The notes under the pieces were generated by a model that saw only the letters and a list, made by a program, of their open reading frames with translations, had not been told where the DNA came from and ran no database searches. Of a stretch of DNA of 64,000 nt, positions 10,929 through 22,214 are shown one piece after another. Every line of letters starts with the position of its first letter. Within the stretch, counting starts at the first letter, position 1. A program made the translations under genes and the position numbers. Origin of the DNA: Mikania micrantha. Lineage: Eukaryota; Streptophyta; Magnoliopsida; Asterales; Asteraceae. The stretch lies in contig CM018683.1 of assembly GCA_009363875.1 (NCBI GenBank), positions 48,907,711 to 48,971,710 on the forward strand, read 5' to 3'.

Positions 10929-12685
10929 CTGAGAAAACATGTAAATCAAGTCAACACAAAGGTTGGTGCATAACACAGGTTTTAAGTATTCACAATGTTC
11001 AAAACAGCAGTTTGAATATCAAGTTTGTAGATAACATAATCACACATGCACAGTCATGATAGCTAGTCATATAAACTATTTACATAAGTGGTCGACACCG
11101 AAGCTGACGAATTGCCATGCTATAGCATGTTTTTGCCTTGCCACTATTGTCTAGCACAACATTAGTAAAATGTGTTTGGTCAGTCAAACACCTGCGTAGA
11201 TCCCATCTACCAGGTGAGGTTTGTCAAACCTAATAGATCTATTTCCAACTACCACGCTTTGCGTTACAGCAAACTAAACGGTTCGAGGTGTGTAAGGACT
11301 TTCAAGTTGCTATGTTGTCACCTAATGTAAACAGCTAACTCATGCAAGTGATATGTATCTAAAAATAGTTTGTTGCACATGTTTTCTCCCCCAAAACAGT
11401 TTAAAATAAGAAAGGGGCCGTGTACGCACCTTTGATTTTTAGCAGAATGATCAAACACTTGTGAACTCGCGTAGAAATCCTCTACAAAGAATCTGTGGTT
11501 TAACAATAACTTAGTGTTATTCGAATTGTTGTCATGTGCTTGAAATCACATACGTGTCAACACACGTATGTTAAAGTGTTAGATAAGTGCATACGAAATT
11601 ACGCGTGCCTTTGGAATCGTTTAAATAAAATCATATCTGATTTTATTTAATTAACCATAATTATACGCGATTACGTTTTCAAATTAAAATACCATTTTTA
11701 TCATTCCAATTGGTTCGGGATGAAATTCTGGTTCCAACGCACTTCGAACGAGTCGAATCGGAGTTCAAACGAAGAAGTTATGATTTAAAAAACCAAAAAT
11801 AGATTTAATTCCTAAAAACTGACAAAGGCCGGGTTTGAACCCGCGACCTCTACTTCTTTGCACAACAACTCCACCAGTCCAGCCTTCATGGCATTCGCAA
11901 CAGAAGGTTCAAATTATTTGTTTTATGTACAAACCCACTAGTTCCCTTCTTTGATAATCTTAACCGAACTCCATGGTTTCAATTGAACCTAATTCAACCC
12001 CAATAGCTCTCCAAATCGTGGGGCTATTCTTCCTCAGACTTAAACGAGTTTATACATAGATTTAATTTGAAAAGATCATCAACTTCTGATCATGCATTCG
12101 GTTATATGTGTCTTCGAAAACAAGTTCAAGAACCCACCATTCAAATTCATCAAATTCGTTACTTTTAATGTGAAAAATCATAGGATCTTTATGCTACTAA
12201 CAATCCCGACCCTCTCTGTATAGATTAATTCAAGTCCCCAAGTTCATTTGGATCAAAGACCCTAAATGATGTTAACCGAAAACCCTAGAAATCAAGAATC
12301 ACTCAATTCGTTTTTAACTTATGAAATTGATAAAGGCTTATTCACAATCGGGATTCTCTGTAACTACCGGTAACATTTAATTTCCTTTTTAAACTTTCTC
12401 AAATAGAAACCCCCAAATTCGTTGGACATAAGGAACCCTAGAATTGAAATCATTCAATTCGTGCTTATATCATGCAATTGACACATGGATTAGTTTAGCC
12501 GAAGCATTCTGAAACTAGTGGTGATGTTTAATTAGATTTAAGAATCCATCTCAATCAAAACCCCCAAAACCGTATTTATATGAACCCTAGTTATTAGTGT
12601 TCCTACAATTCGAAGTTAATACACAAATTGATCATATGTAATAGCTTAGTCGGTCGTTTTAGAGGATGTAAGACCAATCACTAAC
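10929..12685 (-). other. Putative leader introns of the G1 solo LTR
   Basis: Sense minus. Donor 1 AAAGCAG|GTTAGTG (12,685) pairs with acceptor AACCACAG ending at 11,493. Mini-exon 11,430-11,492 (63 nt). Donor 2 AATCAAAG|GTGCGTAC (11,429) pairs with acceptor ACATGTTTTCTCAG ending at 10,929. Intron 2 is 501 nt. The second intron and mini-exon recur in the other G1 copy. Confidence 0.4.
11822..11890 (-). repeat. tRNA-like (Pol III B-box) segment in G1 solo LTR
   Basis: In sense the LTR contains CGGGTTCAAACCCG (11,830-11,843), a T-arm-like palindrome close to the B-box GGTTCRANNCC. About 45 nt upstream lies GGCTGGACTGGTGGAG, faintly A-box-like. The homologous spot in the other G1 LTR (47,465-47,478) has CGGGTTCGAACCCG. 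It is not a foldable tRNA gene, more likely a SINE- or tRNA-derived relic fixed in the family. Confidence 0.45.
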
Positions 12686-13280
12686 CTGCTTTGATATGGA
12701 ATTGATGTACTTCGACTTGTGGTGGAATTTCGGTCGATCCCCGCTTGATTTCTTCAATCCGTAGCTTCTTAGATCAAATTGATTGATGATTTAGAACCTA
12801 AAGATGCCGACTAAGGTTTCTGGAATACCAATTTCGTGCTTTATGATCGAAACGAATGGTTTTGATAATGAAGAGTTTCGGTTTCAACTCTTGGATGCCA
12901 AATGATTTCAATTCGATCATTATTCTCACTAATAACGTATGATTGCTGTTACAATTCACTAATATGAGTTGATTGGAGGTTTAATCTCATTAATTTCAGT
13001 GTAATAACACCAATTTCGATTTTCCCTATATATCTATAACCGAATTTTGACTTTTAGAAGTCAAAATCAATTATAATCACAACTTGTGGACTAATTCATG
13101 AAATTAAACACTTAGAACCTGATTTTTATTTAATCTTAACTCCTATAGACCATTCTGGATTAATAACATATCATTTCGATTAACAAAGTTACACTAAAAA
13201 TCCCGAATTATCACTAATTGATTAAATTGGAATCCCAATGGGCTAAGTTAATCCATTTGGGTTTCATTACTGCAATTGGG

Positions 13281-13420
13281 CCTACATCAGGCTCACTGGG
13301 CCTATCTTGGCCTTACTGGGCCACCCTTGGGCTTATTGGGCCTACTTTGGTTCTATTGGGCCTACATTGGCTCTGTTGGGCCTACATTGGCTCTGTTGGG
13401 CCTACATTGGCTCTGTTGGG
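13281..13420. repeat. Seven 20-bp tandem units ending in TGGG (TGGGCC array)
   Basis: Seven consecutive 20-mers in exact register. The last three (13,361-13,420) are identical: CCTACATTGGCTCTGTTGGG. Units to the left diverge progressively but keep TGGG|CC at every junction. The array lies 57-197 bp inside the 5' (U3) end of the solo LTR. The plus-strand frames running through it (13,218-13,427, 13,307-13,492) are artefacts of the repeat. Confidence 0.92.
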
Positions 13421-13636
13421 CCTATGATATCACCATCTTCAGTTAACAAGGTTAATCCGAAAAGTCGGATTGTCACAATGAACACCATGTAATAATTATT
13501 ATAATTTTTAATGATAGGGTTTTTATTTAAGCATGATGGTTTACAACTCTTTCAATTTTGGTCACTAATTTTGCATATGTTATTTACTAGATTGATATAA
13601 TAACATACAAGCCTTTATGTAAATAGAAATATTAAG

Positions 13637-13881
13637 CAATGTTTTCAGAACCGGACCGAACGTCGAACCGATCTCCTTACTGGTCAAAGGTCAGATCGAT
13701 TGGACCAGTCGAACCGGATGATTTGATAAACATTTTATAAATAAATATATATATAAAATCAAAAAAAAATTAAAAAAACCGGTTCAACCACCAGTTTTCC
13801 GGTTCGACTGGCCGGTTCACCCAAAACCCCTAACTGGATCATTTCACCCCACCGGTTCCCGGTCTGGTTTTCAAAACACTG
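13637..13881. mobile_element. hAT MITE with ACCGGTTCGACC words (245 bp)
   Basis: Terminal repeats CAATGTTTTCAGAACCGG and, on the other strand, CAGTGTTTTGAAAACCAG, with a perfect 8-bp duplication ATATTAAG (13,629-13,636 and 13,882-13,889). The interior holds several CCGGTTCGACYGG words on both sides of an AT-rich centre. No coding. Confidence 0.92.
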
Positions 13882-13889
13882 ATATTAAG

Positions 13890-15134
13890 TATTCTTTTGA
13901 TATCTTTTTATCTAAAGCATGTTTTTATCTTATTGCTAGAGATGGCCTTCATTAACTAAGTTGTTTTCAATCTTTGATATAATTCATCTATAATCGAAGT
14001 GTGTGGTTTACTTTTCTTATGAACTCTTTTTAAAAGTCCTTAAAACTATCATTAATAAGCATCTTTCTATAGTGGAGTTGACTCTAACTGATATTTAAGA
14101 TTGAGGAAACAATATGATAAGATTGAAACCCAACATAAGTGATTCGATAACAACGATCCCCCAAGAAAACATAGAACCAAACAAAACAGAAATGATAAGA
14201 TGCTAAAAACTTAAGTATAAAGAAAAAAGAAAGAAAAATTTCGTATTTTACAGTCTTTTAACGTTTAAAAGTAAAAACTTACATTCTACTAGCGTATAAA
14301 AAATGGATATAAATGACAAAGTAAAAAGAAATATAAAAGGAAAGAAAGAGTAAATATCACTCTTTTAAGGTTTATACATCTAGATTTTATACTTTGGGCA
14401 ATATAATCATTTCATCATTAAGTTAACGGGAAATTTAACATAAATTAATCAAAAACACGAAACGTAAATCATTTTAAAAGAAAAATAACATTAAGTTAAC
14501 AAAAAATTTAACATAAATTAATCAAGAAAAAAAGATACAAGTATTTATGCATTTATACTTAGTAGCCAAAAAACCCGTGTATACAAAGGAGTTTTGTTTC
14601 TTGTCTCCAATGTGGGATGCATGAACCAGTTATTCAAATGGTTCCATTTATAAAATAAAAGTAAATAAAAAAGATACATTATGTGAATTTATTTTGAAAT
14701 CTAATTATTAAAATTTTTAAATATAAATAAAAGATGTTTAAAAATTTGTTCATTGGTGGTTACGCAAAATTGCCTACGTTTGCAAAAAAGAAAACTGTGA
14801 TAGCTAAAAGAACACATCATTTTCTAAACGATGAGGATGATATAGGTGTTGAAATAAGAACAAATAAACATGAACATTGATGGTTTTCTGTTTCATTCCA
14901 TCAAAACTTGAGACATCTCTTCTCTTTTTATTTGTTGGCAGTAACATTGATTCTGATACATAAGCGGCTTCAATTTCTGCCAACGTTGACTCGCCCTTTC
15001 TTTCAGTTTTTAAACCTAGGCCCGCAACCTACGTTTTTTTTCTTTGCTTTTGTTTACTTAACTGATTTATCAAAGCCTTGTATGTTTATTTGGATATTAT
15101 CATCATTTTATAACGCCCGAGTTTTAGTTGTAAC
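13890..15134. other. AT-rich intergenic DNA, no gene seen
   Basis: Contains a short direct duplication of AATTTAACATAAATTAATCA (about 14,430-14,530) but no recognised coding region. The frame at 14,908-15,165 has no recognisable domain. Confidence 0.55.
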
Positions 15135-15165
15135 GGCCCATCCCAAAGCACGAGTACATTACTAG
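15135..15165 (+). mobile_element. Degenerate Helitron 3' terminus (sense +)
   Basis: CCCATCCCAAAGCACGAG followed by TACATTA and CTAG before T. The layout fits a Helitron 3' end with a decayed hairpin; the body would lie to the left. A chance match is possible. Confidence 0.4.
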
Positions 15166-15480
15166 TTAAACTCAAATGACAAACCTAGTAATTTCTCTAA
15201 ACTTTTTAATCTCATTATTTTTTACCTCGGATTTTGAGCGCATACTCGATGTGAATCTTTTTGATAAGCTTAAAGCCTTTATGAATCCCTAAAAATCGTA
15301 AAGCTCTTATCCACAAAAATTACACTCACAACCAAAAATAAATAAATAAATATATAAATAAAGAGGTATTGGTGTGATTCTTGCATGCCTCTGACCTATA
15401 TTTTATGATCGTCTTTTTATCATAAAACGTCGAGAAGGTCTCATAAGATCAAATTTAAGACACCACCTTTTATAATCATT

Positions 15481-16005
15481 CATAATTTTTACATACGATG
15501 TTATTTTCTAAAAGATATATATCATAAAAAAAAGCATTTTTATCTTTAAAAATGTGTGTAACAGGGCTATAAAAATGAAAATTTTTCAGCTAATTGTGTC
15601 TAACTATCATCATGATTTCTTTCTTAAACGTTTTTGTATAATTATCTTTTTTGTGTTTTGCTTACATGTATTTGTGTCTTTTTTACTAGTAATTGTGTTA
15701 TTTTTAAAAATCATTGTGTCTTTCATACTTGTCATTGTGACATCATTGCTTGACATTATGTCTTCTACAGCATCAATGTATATTAAACTGTTTAAGAAAA
15801 AATAACATTAATCATGAAACACAAAAGACACAATGACGTGTATAAAAGACATCTTAACATGTACAAAAGACACATTGACATGTACAAAACACATAATGAA
15901 CTAATTTTTTCTTTCTATATCAACACTATACTAATTTTGAAAATAAAAAATGCTTATTTTTATTGTATTTATTTTCAAAAAAAAATATCGTATGTAAAAA
16001 TTATG
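15481..16005. mobile_element. Foldback element with GTGTC / GACAC words
   Basis: The outer 19-bp arms CATAATTTTTACATACGAT (15,481-15,499) and its exact complement (15,987-16,005) are inverted. Inside, the left half is studded with ATTGTGTCTTT and the right half with AAAGACACAAT, so much of the 525-bp unit can fold back. No target duplication was identified. Frames at 15,554-15,805 and 15,814-16,014 are low-complexity by-products. Confidence 0.7.
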
Positions 16006-17249
16006 AACATTTAAATAATGTAGGGGAATTTAATAAAAAGTAAACAAAAGTGGTAAAAACTAAAATAGCTTTCAACAAATTGATTTAATTATAGCCGTTG
16101 ATTAATGATATAGAGGTGGAGTGGTAAATTAGCAAAGTGGGGATGGGAGAGGGCCGAGGGGCATGTGATCATAGATGATTCTTGGGTGAGGTGTGTAGGT
16201 TTGGTGATTGTCATAGTGATAGGTGAAAAGGAGGAAACCATCGGTTTCAAGAGTGTTTAATCTAGTGTGGTTCGGTTTAACCAGGTGGTGGTCGATCGAA
16301 TAAGGTCTAAAGGTTGCTCGGTTAGATGATGGCTCGAGATTGAAAGGGTTCGAAAGGTGTGATGTGAGACTGTGATATTTATTGCACCTGCTACACTTGC
16401 TCAAATCACCTGCCTTGAATTTATTCCTAGATCCACGTATCGGCCATCAAGTTTTAAATCTTTATCATAATTAGACCACGTTCTTCTGCAATATTCATCT
16501 CCCTTGCTGACTATTACTTGTTGCATACAACATGCTTCACCGTTATCTTGACTTCTTTGATATATCTTTTGATTCTCTTTTTCTTGGTACCAAGTAGATC
16601 AGGAACTAATCTGGACATTTCATTGAATTTTGTGGTGTATTCCCGATTTGTCATTCCTTGTCATTTCCTTTTTCATTTGATCAATCTCACTCCGTTAGAA
16701 AAATCTCTCCTAAACCAATCTTTTCAAATCATTTCATCGAAGATATGTTATTGTTCGCTCGATCTTATTGTGCTTGATTGATAGCCCCCCACCAATAGTG
16801 TGCTTCAGACACGAACAAATGAGTGTAAAATAACATAACTTTTTTTGACCTATAGATCATAATACAACCTTTTTTCTTTCGATCTGAACCCATACATCAT
16901 AACATCGCCTCCTGAAGGTTTTATAATCGACACAACATCCACACCATCGGTCACTATTGTGGCATTTACTACCCTGTTGAGAAACATATATAGTATGACT
17001 CAACAAATTACATCTTGAGATAGTCACATGTAAATGACTATGCTCCTTCAGTTATAAATGTTATAAGACACTTGTTGATGATTTAGTGACTTGTGAATAA
17101 CTTGGATATTTCAAGAAACATTTTAAGTGTTTATGTGTTATAGTTGTAGTTGAACAAAGTGAGTTGCAGACTGAGTTGTGATTGAGTAAAATCTGTTGTA
17201 AGTGAACAAGTTCGCTTGAGGATAAAGAAAGTGACTTGTGGATGAATAT
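16006..17249. other. Unassigned intergenic DNA
   Basis: Moderate-complexity sequence without recognisable domains in any frame. Short frames (16,129-16,404 minus; 16,518-16,781 plus) match nothing I know. Old LTR debris is possible. Confidence 0.45.
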
Positions 17250-18005
17250 GTTACAAGCCAAACAAAAAAACTCAAACCATTTGGACTATAAAGCCCATAT
17301 CAAATGACCATACAACCGATGTGGGATAAGTTCCATACATTGCAATGGCTTCTATCCGTAAGAATCGACCTTCCTTAAGGGTCAACGTCCTCATTGGACA
17401 TGGCCCCGTTGGTTTACGCTAGCTCCTTCCAGACGATCACTCCGAGTTGGCCTTGATATGACTGTTACAAGTAGAGCTGTCATAACGGGTTAGACACGAC
17501 CCGTTAAGACACCACACGTTAAAACACAAAACACGAACTGGTTAAACACGAACACGACACGAATTCTTATCGTGTTTGTTTTTTAAACACGAACACGACC
17601 CGTTAAAAACACGTAAACACGAAAAGACCCGTTAACGAACCTGTTAATTAACACTATAAATGACATGTTAAAGAAGTAGGGTTAGACAATTAGAAATTTT
17701 TTGAAACTAATCGGTTACCTATATGACCATATATTTTATTATATTATTTATTTTAAATTTTAAACAGGTCTTAACTGGTCTTAACGGTCATGTTAAACAT
17801 GTTACAAGTCCTAGTTAACGTCGTGTCGTGTTAACGTGTTCGTGTCTAAAATTGTTAGTCCTAGTTACAAGTCAAACATGAGAACTCAACCCAAAAAACT
17901 AGTCTAATGGATGAGAGAGCCCATTTGGCTTATAAAAGCACATCAATTGCTCATACAACCGATGTGGGACATTGCAATGCTTTCGATCCGTAACGGAATC
18001 GAGAC
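17250..18005. repeat. Diverged direct repeats flanking a MITE
   Basis: The stretches 17,250-17,360 and 17,864-18,005 share GTTACAAG, CTCAACCC-type sequence, TATAAA, CATACAACCGATGTGGGA and CATTGCAATG in the same order. CCGATGTGGGA motifs are often seen in small copia-type LTRs, so these may be two decayed LTRs or an old duplication. The hAT MITE (17,472-17,863) lies between and partly inside. Confidence 0.5.
17472..17863. mobile_element. hAT MITE with CACGAACACGA words (392 bp)
   Basis: It starts TAGAGCTGTCATAACGGG and ends in sequence that reads TAGGACTAACAATTTTAG on the other strand. It is flanked by a perfect 8-bp duplication GTTACAAG (17,464-17,471 and 17,864-17,871). Subterminal AACACGAACACGACCCGTTAA words crowd the left half, with complementary GTGTCGTGTTAACGTG at the right. 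No coding. Confidence 0.85.
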
Positions 18006-19408
18006 AATCACTTTCGAATGAATTCTTATTAGTCACGGAGGAGCATTTAACTTAAGGGATGAGCATTGGATGGGCACAATTTACGACGAATTGAGATGTA
18101 GCGATTTGGCATTGATTATTCCATGTGGTATGAATGATTTTGTAGTCTGTAGTATAAATACTATTATTTCTATGTGAACTGTACGTATTTATTAGGATTT
18201 TTCATAAGTATATTAGCTTTTCAGATCTAGTGCTTTTTTTTGGGTGTTTTACATTTTAACGCGCTCAAATCAATCGATTACGTTGCTTCTTGTTTGATTT
18301 TGTTCTCTTAACCTATTTGCTTTAAGCTCGAAATATGAATCAGAATCAAATGCCAGGTTCTGACACAATAGTTCCTACATGAGACCCCTTAACAAGCCTA
18401 TCAGGCCATCACCAACTCCATCATCAGTCTCCCTATAACTGTATAAGTAGCACCATCGGTTCCAGCACACTTGGACTTGGTTCCCAATTCTAGCCCACCA
18501 TCGGTTCTTAAGCCCACACCTAATAACTCAATAATTAAGGCATGCAGAGTATCTTGCAAAACAAAGTTTCTGTCGATTGTTGATCAATTGAATAGCTCCA
18601 ATATTACTAAACTTGCCAATATTAACCATAGCAAGATAAATGGGTAGATTTGGTAAATAATTACTTTATTTCGGGTTGAAATGGTAGCATTATTACATAG
18701 AACAGGTTGAGATAGGTAACACTTCAACACAATGTGCGTCAAGATGGGTAACTTACAACCTATGTGAATATAATGAATTAAAACGAGAAAAAATGATCAA
18801 TAATATATTCGATGAGAAAATCAGTAAAAGTTATTCAAAGAAATTAGATGTTTACAACTCATTTGAACTTAAACTAAAATAATGTTTTTTAAATGAACAT
18901 TTGCATATATCTCATTCCTAATATCATTTATTACATATATACCCTAATAATCAATTACATATTTCTTTTTTATTTTTAAAAGTAATCTCACCTTCCAAAT
19001 GAACTAGTCAGTTACATATTCTCATCCCCCGTGGAGAAATATGTAATAAATTTTAAGGGTTGTGTTACTGAAGGAGTATATGTTAAAATTTCATTTTAAA
19101 ATGACTCATTTAGATCAAAACTGATTAATATATAGATTAAAAAGCAAAAGTTCTTCTCCTCACACTTTTTACTATTCATTTGATACTACTACGAATGCTT
19201 TATTTACAACTCCTTTATGCGTTTTAGGGGTATGTATTATCTTCTCTAAGCTTTATGTCTCTGCTCTCTCCAGCGATTAACGCTTGTTTTGATACCGAGG
19301 CCGGACCATTCGACAATGCGTATCCATCGTTGCACCAGTGTTCTTTTTGTTGCGTGTAGCCCGGTGACGGTGTGAGTGTCCGCCGACATGTCGGGGAGAC
19401 CGATCGTT
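18006..19408. other. Unassigned DNA left of element A
   Basis: No gene recognised. The last part (about 19,100-19,413) belongs with 34,395 onward once element A is removed; the two sides share GAGACCGAT-GTT and form a short tandem repeat of about 80 bp at the insertion site. Confidence 0.45.
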
Positions 19409-19723
19409 GTCTCTATCACACCCCCAAATTCCGACATGCGGTGTTAGATCGCTGGGTGTGACGTGACCAGAAACAAAGCTCTCGGTCATATAGAATGACT
19501 CTATATGAGTTGCACATTCACCCAGGTTTGTAAATAAATTCAAGTTTCATTAATTAAACAGCGGAAATAGTTAGATAGTTATGCAGCGGAAAATAAATTG
19601 TTTCAGACACTACAATTGTTTAAGACACTACAACATAATCATCAGCCTAGAATGAGAGTCTAAATGCATGCAAGACCCTCTTGTGCGACTGCATGTGCGT
19701 CCTAGCCTGTGCTGTTCAGTTAC

Positions 19724-21397
19724 CTGAGAATACATGCGAAAACGTGTCAACATAAAGTTGGTGAGTTCACATGTTTAAGTAGTTCAAAAGCAGTAACCAA
19801 ATATATACTAGGTATGTTAAGTTGTTGTTAGATCCACGATCACGAGTGTGTGAGTTCATCTTACCGAAACTAGACTGTTAGATGCCTCCGCCGAGTCTAT
19901 CGCAAAACAACGGCATAGATCGATATTACACCCGCTGTGACCACCAGTCACTACTGTCGTCGGGTGGGGTTTGTGAGACATAGTAGTACTACATAATAAC
20001 GACTCGTTTGTTACACAACTAACGGAATGATATGTGAGGACTTTGTTGCGGTACAGTTACACTCAAAAGTTGTTTTACAACATACCAGTCATACATCTAA
20101 AACAGTTGCATAGTATTCTCACCCCAAAAGTTTAACAAAACAGTTAAGAGTAAAAGTGGGGCTGTAAACTCACCTGAGTTTAGCAGTGTTGTCGTTCTCG
20201 TGAACGGTTTGTATGTTCGCCTTTAGCAGTTACCTATATCACATAGGTGTTATGAGCTCATTTTCACATTCGTGTTGGTCTCTCTAGACCATTTTTGTGT
20301 CCAAACAACTCTAAGTTCTTGTTTTGGTCGTGTTGAACGTGTTGACTATGTTGACCGTGTTTGACTTAACAACCCGTGGGTGATTTGTTTAGTTTAAATG
20401 ATCGTTTAACGTGCGTTTAGTGTCGTGTGATACGTGTAACCACATAAATTACATTGGCGGGATAACTTACTATTCATAGTAAGTTTCCGTTTTAGGAAAG
20501 TTTCTATTTTAGGCAAGTCCACATAGAATTCACTTTCCATTTATCCTAGCATGCATAATTAGCCTATATGATCATGTTATCTCATAGCATTTAGTCACAC
20601 ATACAATTTACACATTTATCCAAAACTAATGAATCAAGTTCATCTATATTCATTATCCTAGTTCTAAATAATCGTTTTAACATGCATGTTACAACCAACA
20701 CATCATTATTCACCAGTTTCATAGAATAAAGTTACTATTAATAGTAACCTATGTGAAAACTCCTATTTCAATGTTTCTATTAAGTCACCACTCACCACTC
20801 CTAATATCATCACATTAAGTTCAAAGAATCATGTTAAGCATGCAAATAGTACCATATGCATCATCCTTTAATCATTTGTAACTCAAAAGTTATTAAATAT
20901 AGAAATAATGGTGTAAATCACATTTAAACACGGACTTTTAACAACTATCATGCCAAAATCATCATTTTAATCTTAAATCATTATCTTAATCACATGCATG
21001 TTTCTTATTTCATGAATCATCAAACACTTGTAACATAAAAGTTTATAAATGTAGTAATAAACCTAAATACCCATTTCTCAATAAAAATAACCATACTAGA
21101 TCTTGCAAAATATCTCAAATATCATTTATAACAACATTTCATTATCAAAAATCATGTAAATCTAGGTAGATCATACATGCATGCAACTACAACTTGTCAT
21201 TTCAACATTATGACCAAAATAACCCATAAATCTTCAAACAAATCATCATGGATCTTTACCAAATCACCAAATCAGTATCACAAACATAGAATCACAGATC
21301 TTAATAAACCATGTGACTCCCAAGTGTTTGCATGTGGGTGTTTCGATGTGCATGCGGGTTTTAATGAAGGTTTAGTGTGAGTAAGCCATAAAACTAC
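19724..21397 (-). other. Putative leader introns of LTR A
   Basis: Sense minus. Donor 1 CTTAGAAG|GTAGTTT (21,397) pairs with acceptor GTGATATAG ending at 20,234. Mini-exon 20,174-20,233 (60 nt). Donor 2 AACTCAG|GTGAGTTTAC (20,173) pairs with acceptor CATGTATTCTCAG ending at 19,724. Intron 2 is 450 nt. In the partner LTR (32,818-34,394) donor 2 has decayed from GGTGAG to AGATGAG. Confidence 0.4.
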
Positions 21398-21653
21398 CTT
21401 CTAAGAGCTCCAAATCCACAAAATGGGGTCTTGGATTCTCCATATGAGGCTGAGATTGATGAGAACAAGTCCTCGAAGCTATTGAGATCGCCTTGCAACC
21501 GAAATGGAGTGTGTTGGTGGTGTGGTGCTCCTCCTACAGGTGCTCCAGAGGGATTTTGGTTGAATTATGGCATCTAAGTTTAGAAAAATGATGCTAGTAG
21601 GCCTAGGAATATTTTTGAGTGGTTTAAGAAGATTTTTGCAATTCTGGGCTGCC

Positions 21654-21833
21654 AGGCGTACCGCCTAGCGTGCGGGCACGAGGCCAGGCATAGTGCCTGG
21701 ATTAAAATAATCCAAAGCCTCTGGTTGATCCGCGCGCATCGCCCTGAGTGGAAGTAGCACTCCGGGCGTACCACCTGGTGCTTGGCGTATCACCTAGGCC
21801 CAAACATTGGCTCTAGGCGTACCGCCTGGTGGT
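21654..21833. repeat. Array of five 3-nt-loop hairpin dyads in LTR A
   Basis: Five units with the plan arm-TAN-arm: AGGCGTACCGCCT (21,654-21,666), CCAGGCATAGTGCCTGG (21,684-21,700), a CCGGGCGTACCACCTGG unit, a TTGGCGTATCACCTAG unit and a final AGGCGTACCGCCTGG. Several variants keep the arms complementary. A closely similar set is present in the other LTR of the element (33,866-34,040). In sense the core reads GCGGTACGC. Confidence 0.75.
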
Positions 21834-22214
21834 CTGTTTGAGACAATTGGCCCAATTATGTTGTTTAAGCCCGTTTTTTGCGTATTTCTTGTTTACGATC
21901 ATCATTTTGAGACTAATGAATGTTGTTTAACTTGTTTTAGGTTCCATACATCTTAATTGTTGTCAAATTCATTTGTCGTTCGTTTATTTCACCAACGTTC
22001 GTTAGATAAGACACATGCATGTGTTTTCTGATAATTCCTCGAATTATCGCTTTGTTGTGTGTGTTTGGACTGTTGTGCCATTTGTCACACTAAATTCACT
22101 AATTCTAGTGCCACGTAAGTAATAACAATATAAATTATTATTAAAAATAAAGTAAATGCTGACGTAAAAAATACGAGGTGTCACATCCTATTAGCAGGAA
22201 TTTCATCCCGAAAT

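Larger units (their letters stand above)
10630..13477 (-). mobile_element. Solo LTR of gypsy family G1 (2848 bp)
   Basis: In sense (minus) it begins TGTGACAATCCGAC and ends GGGGGTGTGACA. It is flanked by a perfect 5-bp duplication ATGAA (10,625-10,629 and 13,478-13,482). It matches the split LTR of the G1 element at 45,908-58,747 along its length: both ends, the TGGGCC array, the tRNA-like arm and the splice-like sites. With no internal region present, it is the product of unequal recombination between LTRs. Confidence 0.93.
9387..13485. mobile_element. MITE with TTCGAA word arrays, split by a solo LTR
   Basis: Left arm 9387-9560 and right arm 10,480-10,629 plus 13,478-13,485 are built from TTCGAATCGAAT-type words. 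The left end carries GGTGTTTAGTTTTCGAA and the right end reads GGTGTTCATCGAATCGAA on the other strand. The unit is flanked by a 12-nt direct repeat CATGTAATAATT (9375-9386 and 13,486-13,497), compatible with an 8-bp hAT duplication plus chance matches. Inside sit a second MITE (9646-10,134) and the G1 solo LTR (10,630-13,477). Confidence 0.6.
19414..22185 (-). mobile_element. 3' LTR of element A (2772 bp)
   Basis: Sense start TGTGACACCTCGTATTTT (22,185) and end AATTTGGGGGTGTGATA, where the terminal TGACA is mutated. It is the full-length LTR of the pair; the 5' LTR copy lacks about 1.2 kb of it. It contains the hairpin array at 21,654-21,833 and the leader splice-like sites. Confidence 0.9.

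Noticed and set aside
13218..13492. Trp/Gly/Leu-rich plus-strand frames
   Set aside because: Translation of the 20-bp TGGGCC repeat in two frames. Antisense to the LTR and without coding signs.
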